Source of the DNA: an uncultured Paenibacillus sp. | GTDB taxonomy: Bacteria > Bacillota > Bacilli > Paenibacillales > Paenibacillaceae | Direction of reading: 5' to 3' | Length of the DNA: 64,000 bases | Assembly (NCBI GenBank): GCA_937895345.1 | Contig: CALAWP010000033.1 | Span: 1-64,000, forward strand | Part shown: one piece after another, positions 25,804-33,984 of the stretch | Layout: every line of letters begins with the position of its first letter | How positions within the stretch are numbered: the first letter of the stretch is position 1 | Translations under genes and position numbers: made by a program | Notes under the pieces: generated by a model | The model's database searches: none | Seen by the model: the letters and a program-made list of their open reading frames with translations, nothing else | What the model was told of the DNA's origin: nothing

Positions 25804-27069
25804 ATGGCAGAAATTATCGTACCGGAATTGGGAGAATCGATCTCGGAAGGAACAATAACGAAATGGTTTGTGAAAGAAGGCGACAGCGTCAATCAAGGCG
25901 ACGTCCTTCTGGAGCTTGAGACGGATAAAGTCAATATTGAAATCAGCGCGGAAAGCAGCGGCGTCGTATCGAGCATTCGCAAAGCCGACGGCGACGTCGT
26001 GCAAGTCGGCGAAGCGATCGGCTCGATTGGCGCTTCCGCCGGCGGCGCCGCACCGGCACCGGCCGGGGCGGCTCCTCAAGCCGAAGCTGCCGCCCCGGCG
26101 GCTCCGGCCGCGGCAGCTCCTGCAGCGCCCGCTGCTCCGGCACCGGCTGCCGCCGCGCCGGTATCGGTGGCAGGCTCCGTCCTGGCATCGCCGGCCGCCC
26201 GCAAGCTGGCCCGCGAGCAAGGCATCGACCTGACGCAAGTGCAAAGCAAGGACGGCATCGGCCGCATTTATCCGGACAATGTCCGTTCTCAAGGTGCGGC
26301 TCCCGCTCCGCAAACGGCACCGGCACCGGCTGCTGCCGCTCCGGCTTCTTCCGCTGCGACGTTCAGCAAGCCGGTTGAGCGCAAGCGCATGTCCCGCCGC
26401 CGCGCGACGATCGCCGCCCGTCTGGTCGAGGCTCAACGCACGGCCGCCATGCTGACCACCTTCAACGAGGTGGACATGACGGCGATTATGGACTTGCGCA
26501 AACGCCGCAAGCAAGAGTTTTTCGACAAAAACGAAGTCAACCTCGGCTTTATGTCCTTCTTTACGAAGGCTGTCGTCGGCGCTTTGAAGGCAATTCCGCT
26601 GTTGAATGCGGAAATCGACGGCGAAGATATCGTCGTGAAGCAATTTTACGATATCGGTATTGCGGTAGCGGCGAAGGAAGGTCTTGTCGTACCGGTCGTC
26701 CGCGACGCTGACCGTCTGAGCTTTGCGGAAATCGAGCGCTCGATCGTGGATCTCGCCAAGAAAGCCCGTTCCAACACGCTTTCGCTCAGCGATTTGCAAG
26801 GCGGAAGCTTCACGATTACGAATGGCGGCGTATTCGGCTCCTTGCTGTCGACGCCGATCTTGAACACGCCTCAAGTCGGCATTCTGGGCATGCATAAGAT
26901 CCAATGGCGTCCGGTCGCTATCGATCAGGAGCGCATGGAGAACCGTCCGATGATGTACATTGCGTTGTCGTACGACCACCGTATCGTCGACGGCAGCGAA
27001 GCCGTTCGCTTCCTCGTCACGGTGAAAGAGCTGCTGGAAGATCCGGAGCAGCTGCTGCTTCAAGGCTAA
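25804..27069 (+). CDS. sucB: Dihydrolipoamide succinyltransferase (2-oxoglutarate dehydrogenase E2)
   Basis: This 421-aa core subunit has, in order, a lipoyl domain with K42 in ETDKVNIE, an Ala/Pro-rich linker (80-122), an E3-binding domain (ASPAARKLAREQGIDL, from 128), a second Ala/Pro linker and the catalytic domain ending in YDHRIVDG with H392 and D396. It transfers succinyl from the lipoyl arm to CoA. CAGGGGGT precedes the ATG and overlaps the end of sucA. A bidirectional terminator follows. Confidence 0.95.
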   Translation: MAEIIVPELGESISEGTITKWFVKEGDSVNQGDVLLELETDKVNIEISAESSGVVSSIRKADGDVVQVGEAIGSIGASAGGAAPAPAGAAPQAEAAAPAAPAAAAPAAPAAPAPAAAAPVSVAGSVLASPAARKLAREQGIDLTQVQSKDGIGRIYPDNVRSQGAAPAPQTAPAPAAAAPASSAATFSKPVERKRMSRRRATIAARLVEAQRTAAMLTTFNEVDMTAIMDLRKRRKQEFFDKNEVNLGFMSFFTKAVVGALKAIPLLNAEIDGEDIVVKQFYDIGIAVAAKEGLVVPVVRDADRLSFAEIERSIVDLAKKARSNTLSLSDLQGGSFTITNGGVFGSLLSTPILNTPQVGILGMHKIQWRPVAIDQERMENRPMMYIALSYDHRIVDGSEAVRFLVTVKELLEDPEQLLLQG

Positions 27070-27104
27070 TGTCCGACGGGCCGAAGCCCCGTTCTGCGAA
27101 TAGA

Positions 27105-27152
27105 AAGACGCTTCCCGCCCCGCAGCTTTGCGGCGCAGGAAGCGTCTTTTTT
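27105..27152. terminator. Bidirectional terminator between sucB and the DUF3891 gene
   Basis: AAAGACGCTTCC pairs with GGAAGCGTCTTT, with a minor inner pairing and a T-run. It also sits just past the stop of the convergent gene at 27156. Confidence 0.85.
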
Positions 27153-27155
27153 GGT

Positions 27156-27929
27156 TCAGCCGGGTAAGATATCGATCGGCCAGGTTTGGAGGGCAGCGCT
27201 TTCATAAGCATGAACCAACCCGCGCCGTTTAATGTCCGCTTTCGCCACCGTCTTGCCGCGAAGCTCGATACGAAACGGCGCCTGAAACGGGAACGGGCCA
27301 ACGGCGATAGCGGAAGCGTCCAGCCAGCGGGCAACGATGGTCTTTCCGCCGGAAGGCGGCAGCAAGGAAGACTCCGGGATGCCGCTAATGTACCAGGGCA
27401 TTTCTTCCGATTTGTCCGCGCCGGGTTCATTCATGCACATGTATAACGACAGGTGATCGCAAAATTGCAAAATACGCAAATGCCGGTCCAGCTCCTGCAG
27501 CTTGTCGTCGTCGATCAGCCCCAGCTCGGCTTTCCATCGCTGCTCCCAAAGCCGCCTTTCCGCCAAATAGGCCGAAATCGCCGGATGATTGAAGGGCTCG
27601 AGCAGCGCGGAAAAGTGCAGGCTTGCCAATAGGCCCGAGTAACCGTTGCGCTGCCGGATTTCATCGATCCCTTTGCCGTAGGCGAGCAGCTTGGGACGGA
27701 TCGGATAATCGATAAACGAATAAGGGGCTTCGTCCGCATCGTTCCATATCGGGATATCGTCCAGATCGAGCCAGCAGCGGTCGTGCTCGTAAGCGGCAAA
27801 TACAACCGCTTCGCGCGGGCTTCCCGCCAAATCGTCCGTTTGCCACCGATCGGCAAAATGCCCGCTTAGTTGTCCATGCTCATGTTGGCCGATCATGACG
27901 ATTTCCTCGCTTCGCTCGCGAATGATCAT
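27156..27929 (-). CDS. DUF3891 family protein
   Basis: This 257-aa soluble protein begins MIIRERSEEIVMIGQHEHGQ, the conserved start of DUF3891 proteins in Firmicutes, with further conserved-looking segments AAYEHDRCWLDLDD and LQFCDHLSLYMC. The spread of His and Asp (QHEHGQLSGH, YEHD, FCDH) recalls HD-type metal hydrolases, but this is only a resemblance. No signal peptide or membrane helix. GGAGGACA lies upstream of the ATG at 27929. It is convergent with sucB and downstream of, but not necessarily cotranscribed with, the AraC gene at 27996. Function unknown. Confidence 0.75.
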   Translation of the reverse strand: MIIRERSEEIVMIGQHEHGQLSGHFADRWQTDDLAGSPREAVVFAAYEHDRCWLDLDDIPIWNDADEAPYSFIDYPIRPKLLAYGKGIDEIRQRNGYSGLLASLHFSALLEPFNHPAISAYLAERRLWEQRWKAELGLIDDDKLQELDRHLRILQFCDHLSLYMCMNEPGADKSEEMPWYISGIPESSLLPPSGGKTIVARWLDASAIAVGPFPFQAPFRIELRGKTVAKADIKRRGLVHAYESAALQTWPIDILPG

Positions 27930-27995
27930 GTACGTTGTCCTCCTTATGAAATAACGATCTGGATGACAGAGAACTTGGCAAGGCCTGCAATCCGA

Positions 27996-28853
27996 TCAGC
28001 TTCTCGTGGCGGAAATGCTGTGCCGGCGCCGGTATTGCTCCGGCGTCAACCCCGTATGCGCCTTGAACGCCCGGCTGAAATGGGAAGGATGCTTGAAGCC
28101 GGCATCATAGCCGATATCGGTAATGCTGCCTCCGGCCTGGATCAGCTCCAGCTTGGCATGGTAAATTCTCCGCTGCATCAGAAACTGGAAGATCGTAATG
28201 CCCGTTACTTCACGGAACGTTTTGGCCAAATAAAATTTGCTCAAATGCAAGTCCCGCTGCAAGTCCTCGAGCGTAATGTCTTCCCGGTAACGCGATTCGA
28301 TATAAGAAATAACGGCTTGGACGCGCTTTTCCTTCGACGAAGGAAAGGTGGGCGCTTCCTGCAGCGGCTGGCGGCACAGCTCGCCGATGACCATCATCAA
28401 GTCCGCGAACCGGGCTTGAAACCGCTGATGAGCATGCGCCGTATGCCGGTCGTACAGCTCGCCCAGCGTCTGGAGAAGCTGCTCGACCTCGTCCTTGGCT
28501 TCTCCTTGCAATTGAAGCCTTACGTTTTGCAGCTTTTGGAACGGCTCCAGCAAATTGGCGGCATAGGCGGGTTGAATATACTTTTCGAAATAAAACGGGT
28601 CAAAATGAATCGTCGTCCGATGGTAGGGCTCGCTTTGGTCCACATGCGCCCGGTGCAGCGTCATGCCGTGCATCAGAATCAAGTCTCCGGGTTCGAGCAC
28701 GTAGATCCGGTCGTTGATCAAATAATTGGCTTTGCCTCCTCGAAAATAATAAATTTCGTAATGGGGATGCGTATGATAAGGGATATGGGCATTGACGGTC
28801 GACGACGTTCCCATCATGAACGGAAGCGAGATATGCGGCTGGACTCCTCTCAT
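27996..28853 (-). CDS. AraC family transcriptional regulator (module 1)
   Basis: About 285 aa from the ATG at 28853, chosen for GAGGGGGG 7 bp upstream; an ATG 13 codons earlier has no clear site. The N-terminal half is a cupin sensor (HTHPHYEIYYFRGG, then VLEPGDLILM), likely for a sugar. The C-terminal half has two helix-turn-helix motifs (EDITLEDLQRDLHLSKFYLA and SITDIGYDAGFKHPSHFSRA), ending in TGLTPEQYRR. It is divergent from the oxidoreductase pair at 29036, which it probably activates. Confidence 0.87.
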   Translation of the reverse strand: MRGVQPHISLPFMMGTSSTVNAHIPYHTHPHYEIYYFRGGKANYLINDRIYVLEPGDLILMHGMTLHRAHVDQSEPYHRTTIHFDPFYFEKYIQPAYAANLLEPFQKLQNVRLQLQGEAKDEVEQLLQTLGELYDRHTAHAHQRFQARFADLMMVIGELCRQPLQEAPTFPSSKEKRVQAVISYIESRYREDITLEDLQRDLHLSKFYLAKTFREVTGITIFQFLMQRRIYHAKLELIQAGGSITDIGYDAGFKHPSHFSRAFKAHTGLTPEQYRRRHSISATRS

Positions 28854-29035
28854 GGCGATTCCCCCCTCGTAAATACCTACATTATACACCAACCAGAGTC
28901 AAATAAAAGCCTAATCCGGCTAATGGGAAAGAAGCTCCGGAATCGCTTGCATGATAGCATACGAAGTAGCAAAGTAATAGCCGACAGAAGCCTGTTACTG
29001 CGCTCTTAGGCTCGAAGGAAAGGAAGTCGTGGACA

Positions 29036-30163
29036 ATGCAAACCGTACGGTTAGGCATTATCGGTCTGGGCAATATGGGAAAGGGTCATATCGGGTATAT
29101 TCAAAAGGGCGAGGTGAGCGGAGTCAAGCTGACCGCCGTTTGCGACGCGCAAGAGGCCGGGCTGGAATGGGCCCGTCAAACGTTGGGCGATTCGGTTCGC
29201 CTGTTTGACGATCCGCTGGCGATGATGGATTCGGGAGAAGTGGACGGCGTGCTGATCGCCACTCCGCATTATTCCCATCCCGAGCTGGCGATCGCCTGCT
29301 TCAAGCGAGGCTTGCACGTCCTGTGCGAGAAGCCGGCGGGCGTTTATACGAAGCAGGTGCGGGAGATGAACGAAGCGGCTGCCGGAAGCGGTTCCGTCTT
29401 CAGCATGATGTATAATCAGCGGACGAATCCGCTGTACCGGAAATTAAAGGACTTGATCGACAGCGGCGAGCTGGGCGAGGTTAGACGGACGAACTGGATT
29501 ATTACGAACTGGTACCGTTCGCAGAGCTATTACGATTCCGGCACGTGGCGGGCGACCTGGGCGGGAGAAGGCGGCGGCGTGCTGCTGAATCAGGACCCGC
29601 ATCAGCTCGACCTGTGGCAGTGGACGATCGGCATGATGCCGAAGCGGGTGCGCGCGTTCTGTTATTTTGGCAAACACCGCAATATTGAGGTCGAAGACGA
29701 CGTAACGGCATTTGTGGAATACGACAACGGGGCGACGGGCGTCTTCGTGACGACGACCGGCGAAGCGCCGGGCACAAACCGTCTGGAAATTAGCGGCGAT
29801 CGCGGCAAAATCGTCATCGAGGACGGCAAGCTGACGTTCTGGAGGCTGCGCGTTTCCGAACCGGAATTTAACGCGACGTACAAAGGCAGCTTCGGTCAGC
29901 CGGAATGCTGGAAATGCGATATTCCGGTTACGGGCCCGTATCCCGACCATAAAGGCATTACGCAAAACTGGGTCAATGCGATCCTCCATGGCGAGGAGCT
30001 GATTGCCCCGGGCGAGGAAGGCATTAAAGGGCTGATGATTTCCAATGCGATGCTTCTGTCCACCTGGACGGACGGATGGGTGGATCTTCCGATCGACGAG
30101 GAGCTGTACTACGACATTTTGCAGCAAAAAATAGCGGACTCGAAGTTTCGCAAGGAGGGATAG
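29036..30163 (+). CDS. Gfo/Idh/MocA family oxidoreductase (first of pair)
   Basis: This 375-aa protein has an N-terminal Rossmann fold (GIIGLGNMGKGH, 7-18) and the family motif CEKPAG (about 97-102), followed by the alpha/beta sheet domain with EGGGVLLNQDPHQLDLWQW, where the His and Asp form the usual catalytic pair. These enzymes oxidise sugars, inositols or their derivatives with NAD(P). The substrate is not evident. AAGGAAG precedes the ATG. Four base pairs separate it from the next oxidoreductase gene. Confidence 0.87.
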   Translation: MQTVRLGIIGLGNMGKGHIGYIQKGEVSGVKLTAVCDAQEAGLEWARQTLGDSVRLFDDPLAMMDSGEVDGVLIATPHYSHPELAIACFKRGLHVLCEKPAGVYTKQVREMNEAAAGSGSVFSMMYNQRTNPLYRKLKDLIDSGELGEVRRTNWIITNWYRSQSYYDSGTWRATWAGEGGGVLLNQDPHQLDLWQWTIGMMPKRVRAFCYFGKHRNIEVEDDVTAFVEYDNGATGVFVTTTGEAPGTNRLEISGDRGKIVIEDGKLTFWRLRVSEPEFNATYKGSFGQPECWKCDIPVTGPYPDHKGITQNWVNAILHGEELIAPGEEGIKGLMISNAMLLSTWTDGWVDLPIDEELYYDILQQKIADSKFRKEG

Positions 30164-30167
30164 CGGC

Positions 30168-31244
30168 ATGAGCGCAAAAGACGGCATGAATTACGCTCCG
30201 AAAGGAAAACCGAGCGCCGTCGTCGGACCGGGCGAGTTCCGGTTTGCGGCGATGCGGCTGGACCACGGTCATATTTACGGCATGTGCAACGGCCTGATCG
30301 AGGCGGGCGCGGAGCTGAAATGGGTATACGACGCCGACCCGGCCAAGGTGGACCAGTTTCTGAAGCAGTATCCCGGCGTGCGCGCCGCGGAGTCGGAGGA
30401 GCAAATATTGGACGATGCGGAAGTGCAGCTGGTAGCGGCTGCGGCGATTCCGAATTTGCGGGGCCCTCTCGGCGTTCGCGTCATGCGGGCGGGCAAACAT
30501 TACTTTACTGACAAGACGCCGTTCACGACGCTGGAGCAGCTCGCGGATGCGCGGGCGGCCGCCGAAGAGACGGGCCAAAAATATATGGTGTATTACAGCG
30601 AACGTCTCCATGTGGAGAGCGCCGTTTACGCCGGCGAGCTGATTCGCGAAGGGGCGATCGGCCGCGTCGTTCAGGTGCTCGGACTTGGGCCGCATCGGCT
30701 GAACGCGCCGAGCCGGCCGTCCTGGTTTTTTGAGAAGGAAAAGTACGGCGGCATACTGTGCGATATCGGCTCGCATCAGATCGAGCAGTTTCTTTATTTT
30801 ACGGGGAACCGCGATGCAAAGGTCGTGAGCAGCAAAGTGGCCAACTATGCGAACAAGCATTATCCGGAGCTGGAGGATTTCGGCGACATGACGCTGGTGG
30901 GCGAGAACGGCGCGACGGGTTATTTCCGCGTCGACTGGCTGACCCCGGACGGCTTGGGCACCTGGGGCGACGGGCGCATGCTCATTATGGGCACCGACGG
31001 GTATATCGAGCTTCGCAAATATATCGACATTGCGAGAGAGACGTCCGGAAATCATCTGTACCTGGTAAACGGAGACGGCGAGCGCCATATGCAGCTGACG
31101 GGCAAGGTTGGCTATCCATACTTCGGCGAGCTGATTATGGATTGCCTGAACGGTACGGAAAAGGCGATGTCGCAGGAGCACGCCTTCAAAGCGGCGGAGC
31201 TCTGTTTGATCGCTCAAAGAGATGCGGTTAAGGTCGAAGGATAG
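30168..31244 (+). CDS. Gfo/Idh/MocA family oxidoreductase (second of pair)
   Basis: This 358-aa protein belongs to the same superfamily but a different branch. The N-terminus carries about 20 extra residues before FRFAAMRLDHGHIYGMCNGL, which replaces the classic GxGxxG glycine pattern, and the usual EKP motif is TDKTPF. The second domain has GGILCDIGSHQIEQFLYF, with the conserved His. AAGGAGGG overlaps the end of the upstream gene, so the two are cotranscribed and may act in one pathway. Substrate unknown; a terminator follows. Confidence 0.82.
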   Translation: MSAKDGMNYAPKGKPSAVVGPGEFRFAAMRLDHGHIYGMCNGLIEAGAELKWVYDADPAKVDQFLKQYPGVRAAESEEQILDDAEVQLVAAAAIPNLRGPLGVRVMRAGKHYFTDKTPFTTLEQLADARAAAEETGQKYMVYYSERLHVESAVYAGELIREGAIGRVVQVLGLGPHRLNAPSRPSWFFEKEKYGGILCDIGSHQIEQFLYFTGNRDAKVVSSKVANYANKHYPELEDFGDMTLVGENGATGYFRVDWLTPDGLGTWGDGRMLIMGTDGYIELRKYIDIARETSGNHLYLVNGDGERHMQLTGKVGYPYFGELIMDCLNGTEKAMSQEHAFKAAELCLIAQRDAVKVEG

Positions 31245-31355
31245 GCGGGGGGACGGAGCAGGTCCGTCTTGGGATATGTCCGGTATAACCCGCTCGATTC
31301 TGGCCGCTGGATCCCGACATAACCGCTTTTGTATTGGCGGGCAAATTCATCTGAC

Positions 31356-31396
31356 AAGCTCCTTGACCGGAAACGCTCCGGTTAAGGAGCTTTTTT
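31356..31396 (+). terminator. Terminator of the oxidoreductase pair
   Basis: AAGCTCCTT-ACCGG pairs with CCGGTT-AAGGAGCTT, followed by six T's. The promoter of the zinc GTPase starts 5 bp later. Confidence 0.9.
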
Positions 31397-31400
31397 GGTG

Positions 31401-31430
31401 TTGACGAAGCGGGTTATTCGTTGCTATATT
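31401..31430 (+). promoter_or_regulatory. Promoter upstream of the zinc GTPase
   Basis: TTGACG (31401-31406) and TATATT (31425-31430) with an 18-bp spacer. A Zur-box-like sequence begins 4 bp after the -10 box, over the expected start point. Confidence 0.7.
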
Positions 31431-31433
31431 ATT

Positions 31434-31452
31434 AATCGTAACGGTTACGGTT
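31434..31452 (+). promoter_or_regulatory. Zur box candidate 1
   Basis: AATCGTAACGGTTACGGTT is close to the Bacillus Zur operator (TCGTAAT-n-ATTACGA type) and sits at the transcription start region of a strong promoter, where a repressor would block initiation. Confidence 0.65.
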
Positions 31453-31534
31453 TAATGTGCTTTAATCGAATGAACAGCGAAAGTGTGCATGGCGAAGGCG
31501 GGGATGGATGCTGTGATCATCGGCGCGTCGATTC

Positions 31535-31584
31535 GATCCTCGATGAAATGCAGATAATCGATCCTCGATGAAATGCAGATAATC
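31535..31584. repeat. Perfect 25-bp direct duplication
   Basis: Two identical 25-bp copies (each starting GATCCTCGATGAAATGCAGA) lie head to tail in the leader of the zinc GTPase, between the two Zur-box candidates. Confidence 0.95.
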
Positions 31585-31606
31585 GAATGGGTGATATCAC
31601 GGTTGT

Positions 31607-31625
31607 AAATCGTAATGATTACACT
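31607..31625 (+). promoter_or_regulatory. Zur box candidate 2
   Basis: AAATCGTAATGATTACACT carries a near-perfect CGTAATGATTAC core. It lies about 173 bp downstream of box 1 and 270 bp before the gene. A weak TTGTAA/TGTAAA promoter could overlap it. Confidence 0.65.
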
Positions 31626-31652
31626 GTAAACAGGTTTTGAGATGCGCCGCGG

Positions 31653-31842
31653 GTTTAATGGACATGGGAGCCGCTTAACGCAGGATGGGAGCCGTTTTGA
31701 AGTAGTAATGGACATGAGAGGCTCTTAGCGAAAAAAATCGCTCGTTTCCAGGCCGAAATTTGCATCTAAAGGTTTCTCATGACCGTTAAAAGATGGAATC
31801 TTCGCAAAAACGTTTCTAAGAGCCGCTAGTGACCGTTAAAGG
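31653..31842. repeat. Two forward and two inverted copies of a short element
   Basis: TTTAATGGACATGGGAGCCG (31654-31673) and TAATGGACATGAGAGGCTCT (about 31706-31725) on the plus strand are matched in inverse orientation by TTTCTCATGACCGTTAAAA (31773-31791) and TTTCTAAGAGCCGCTAGTGA (about 31813-31832). The arms CATGAGA/TCTCATG and GCTCTTAG/CTAAGAGC pair exactly. Located between Zur box 2 and the GTPase start; function unknown. Confidence 0.7.
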
Positions 31843-31895
31843 GAAGCTGGCATTGAGGCCGGAAACGGCTTTCAATCACATAATGGGGTGAAAAG

Positions 31896-33107
31896 ATGAA
31901 CGACAAACGAATACCGGTGACCGTATTGAGCGGTTACTTGGGAGCGGGCAAGACGACGATTATGAACCATGTGCTGAATAACCGGGAAGGGCTCCGCGTG
32001 GCGGTGATTGTCAACGATTTGAGCGAGGTCAACATCGACGCCGATCTGATCCAGAACGGCGGCGGCTTGTCCCGCACCGACGAGAAGCTGGTGGAAATGT
32101 CAAACGGCTGCATCTGCTGCACGCTGCGGGAGGATTTGCTTCGCGAAGTGGAACGGCTGGCGCTGGAGAACCGGTTCGATTATATTCTGATCGAATCGAC
32201 CGGAATCGGCGAGCCGGTGCCGGTCGCGCAAACGTTCACGTACGTCGATCCGGAGCAGGGCATAGATCTTAGCCGTTACTGCAGACTGGATTGCATGGTC
32301 ACTGTCGTCGACGCTTACCGGTTCTGGCATGACTATTCCTCGGGGGAATCGCTGCTGGACCGCAGCCAGGCCGTAGGCGAGGACGATACGCGCGAGGTGG
32401 TCGACCTGCTGATTGACCAGATCGAGTTTTGCGATGTGCTCATTTTGAACAAATGCGATATGGTGGAGGAAAAAGAGCTGAGCGAGCTGGAAGGCGTGCT
32501 GCGCAAGCTGCAGCCGCGTGCGCGATTCATTCGCTCCGAGAAAGGAAAGATCGATCCGCGGGCGATTCTGAACACGGGATTGTTCGATTTCGAGGAAGCG
32601 AGCCGGTCCGCCGGCTGGATCCGGGAGCTGGAGGCTCCGGTTCATACGCCCGAAACGGAAGAGTACGGCATCGGTTCGTTCGTCTACGAACGATTCAAGC
32701 CGTTTCATCCGGAGCGTCTGATGGCGTGGATGAACGAATGGCCTGAGGACATCGTCCGGGCGAAGGGCATCGTATGGCTGGCCACGCGGAACGAGATGGC
32801 TCAAAGCTTGAGCCAGGCGGGGCCTTCCATCCAATTCGGGCCGGCGGGCTTCTGGGTCGCCGCGCTGCCCGAAGACGAGCGGGAGGCGCTGCTTCAAGAA
32901 GAACAGGAGCTTGCCGCCAAGTGGGATCCGCTGTACGGCGACCGCGTCACGAAGCTGGTATTTATCGGCATCGGCTTGGATCGCTCGGTCATCTCGGCTT
33001 CGCTCGACCGCTGTTTGCTGACGGATGACGAAATGGGACAAGACTGGCGCTCCTTCGAGGACGGCTTTCCGAAGGCGGAAGCCGCCGAGCTGGAGACGGT
33101 CAACTAA
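31896..33107 (+). CDS. zagA: CobW/ZNG-type zinc metallochaperone GTPase (ZagA/YciC-like)
   Basis: This 403-aa G3E-family GTPase has Walker A GYLGAGKTT (13-21), the metal-binding GCICC motif (71-75), ESTGIGEP near Walker B and the guanine-specificity NKCD (185-188), plus a C-terminal CobW domain. Bacillus YciC/ZagA is induced under zinc starvation by loss of Zur repression and delivers zinc to key enzymes. Two Zur-box candidates upstream match the two-operator layout of Bacillus yciC. GGGGTG precedes the ATG. The long leader holds repeated elements. The family is certain; zinc specificity is inferred from the operators. Confidence 0.87.
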   Translation: MNDKRIPVTVLSGYLGAGKTTIMNHVLNNREGLRVAVIVNDLSEVNIDADLIQNGGGLSRTDEKLVEMSNGCICCTLREDLLREVERLALENRFDYILIESTGIGEPVPVAQTFTYVDPEQGIDLSRYCRLDCMVTVVDAYRFWHDYSSGESLLDRSQAVGEDDTREVVDLLIDQIEFCDVLILNKCDMVEEKELSELEGVLRKLQPRARFIRSEKGKIDPRAILNTGLFDFEEASRSAGWIRELEAPVHTPETEEYGIGSFVYERFKPFHPERLMAWMNEWPEDIVRAKGIVWLATRNEMAQSLSQAGPSIQFGPAGFWVAALPEDEREALLQEEQELAAKWDPLYGDRVTKLVFIGIGLDRSVISASLDRCLLTDDEMGQDWRSFEDGFPKAEAAELETVN

Positions 33108-33121
33108 CCGCGAATCTATCG

Positions 33122-33190
33122 GTACGAAATATCGTTCGAAGTGATCAGCATAACAGTCTGGGCGGGCTGCGTATGAACGATATTTCGTAC
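33122..33190. repeat. Perfect 16-bp inverted repeat with 37-bp loop
   Basis: GTACGAAATATCGTTC (33122-33137) is mirrored exactly by GAACGATATTTCGTAC (33175-33190), 15 bp after the zinc GTPase stop. No T-run follows, so a simple terminator is unlikely. It could be a DNA-binding site pair, an RNA stabiliser or the ends of a tiny mobile element. Confidence 0.85.
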
Positions 33191-33273
33191 ATCATGCGGA
33201 TCTGATCTCTTCATTCTGAATGGGCTTGTACAGGTTATATCGCAAGCCATTGCGCTTCGGCGGCGAAAATAGG

Positions 33274-33302
33274 TTGACACTCCGGAAAACGCTTGCTAAG
33301 AT
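33274..33302 (+). promoter_or_regulatory. Promoter of the VOC gene
   Basis: TTGACA (33274-33279) and TAAGAT (33297-33302) with a 17-bp spacer, about 130 bp before the VOC gene. Confidence 0.75.
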
Positions 33303-33326
33303 AGGCGCGTAAAGGAGTCGATAGAA

Positions 33327-33358
33327 AAAGGGGAGATTCCAGCGGAATATCCCCTTTC
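33327..33358 (+). promoter_or_regulatory. Leader hairpin of the VOC gene
   Basis: AAAGGGGA-ATTCC pairs with GGAAT-TCCCCTTT around AGC, about 25 bp after the promoter. It has the look of an attenuator or a 5' stabiliser but no clear competing structure was seen. Confidence 0.5.
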
Positions 33359-33429
33359 GCCGTTCGCGCGGTCATCGACCGGCTCGCTGTACACGCGTAC
33401 AACATTACAATTCGAGGAGTGGTGCAGCA

Positions 33430-33882
33430 ATGGGAAAAGGAATGCTCGGAACGAATACGGTAACGCAAATCGGGCTGCTGGTGCATGATATCGAAAAGGT
33501 ATCGCAAGCTTACGCGGACTTTTTCGGCATGGAGAAGCCGCAATGGTTTTGGACCGATACGCCGGACAAGGCGATGACGGAAAAGGACGGCAAGCCGACC
33601 TCGGCACGGGCGAAACTCGCTTTTTTCGATATGGGAGCGCTTCAATTGGAATTGATCGAGCCGGACGAGCACCCGAGCACCTGGCGCGAGCATTTGGACG
33701 CGCACGGCGAAGGCGTGCACCACATTGCATTCGTCGTGGAAGGCATGAAGGAGAAGACGGCGCTGCTGGAGGCCAATGGAATGCGGCTGGTCCAAAAGGG
33801 CGAATATACCGGCGGCCGTTACGCCTATATGGACACGTTCGAGCCTTTGAAAGTAATGCTTGAGCTGCTCGAAAACGATTAA
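33430..33882 (+). CDS. VOC family protein (glyoxalase / methylmalonyl-CoA epimerase fold)
   Basis: This 150-aa protein is two paired beta-alpha-beta-beta-beta modules. Likely metal positions lie in VTQIGLLVHDIEKV (the first position is Gln instead of His), LQLELIEP, GVHHIAF and VMLELLE. The GxGVHHIAF pattern and length are those of methylmalonyl-CoA epimerases and related lyases, but the substrate is not established. GAGGAGTGG precedes the ATG. It is followed by an SDR and a ThuA-like gene in the same direction, with gaps of about 100 and 75 bp. Confidence 0.8.
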   Translation: MGKGMLGTNTVTQIGLLVHDIEKVSQAYADFFGMEKPQWFWTDTPDKAMTEKDGKPTSARAKLAFFDMGALQLELIEPDEHPSTWREHLDAHGEGVHHIAFVVEGMKEKTALLEANGMRLVQKGEYTGGRYAYMDTFEPLKVMLELLEND

Positions 33883-33984
33883 TCGGAATCGCCGGAAAGG
33901 CCGGGCCGCTCCAGGAGCGCAAGGAAGCACGTTTGAGCCGGAAGAAACGAAGACCGGACGGTATAAAAGGGAGGAACGGCGAAC

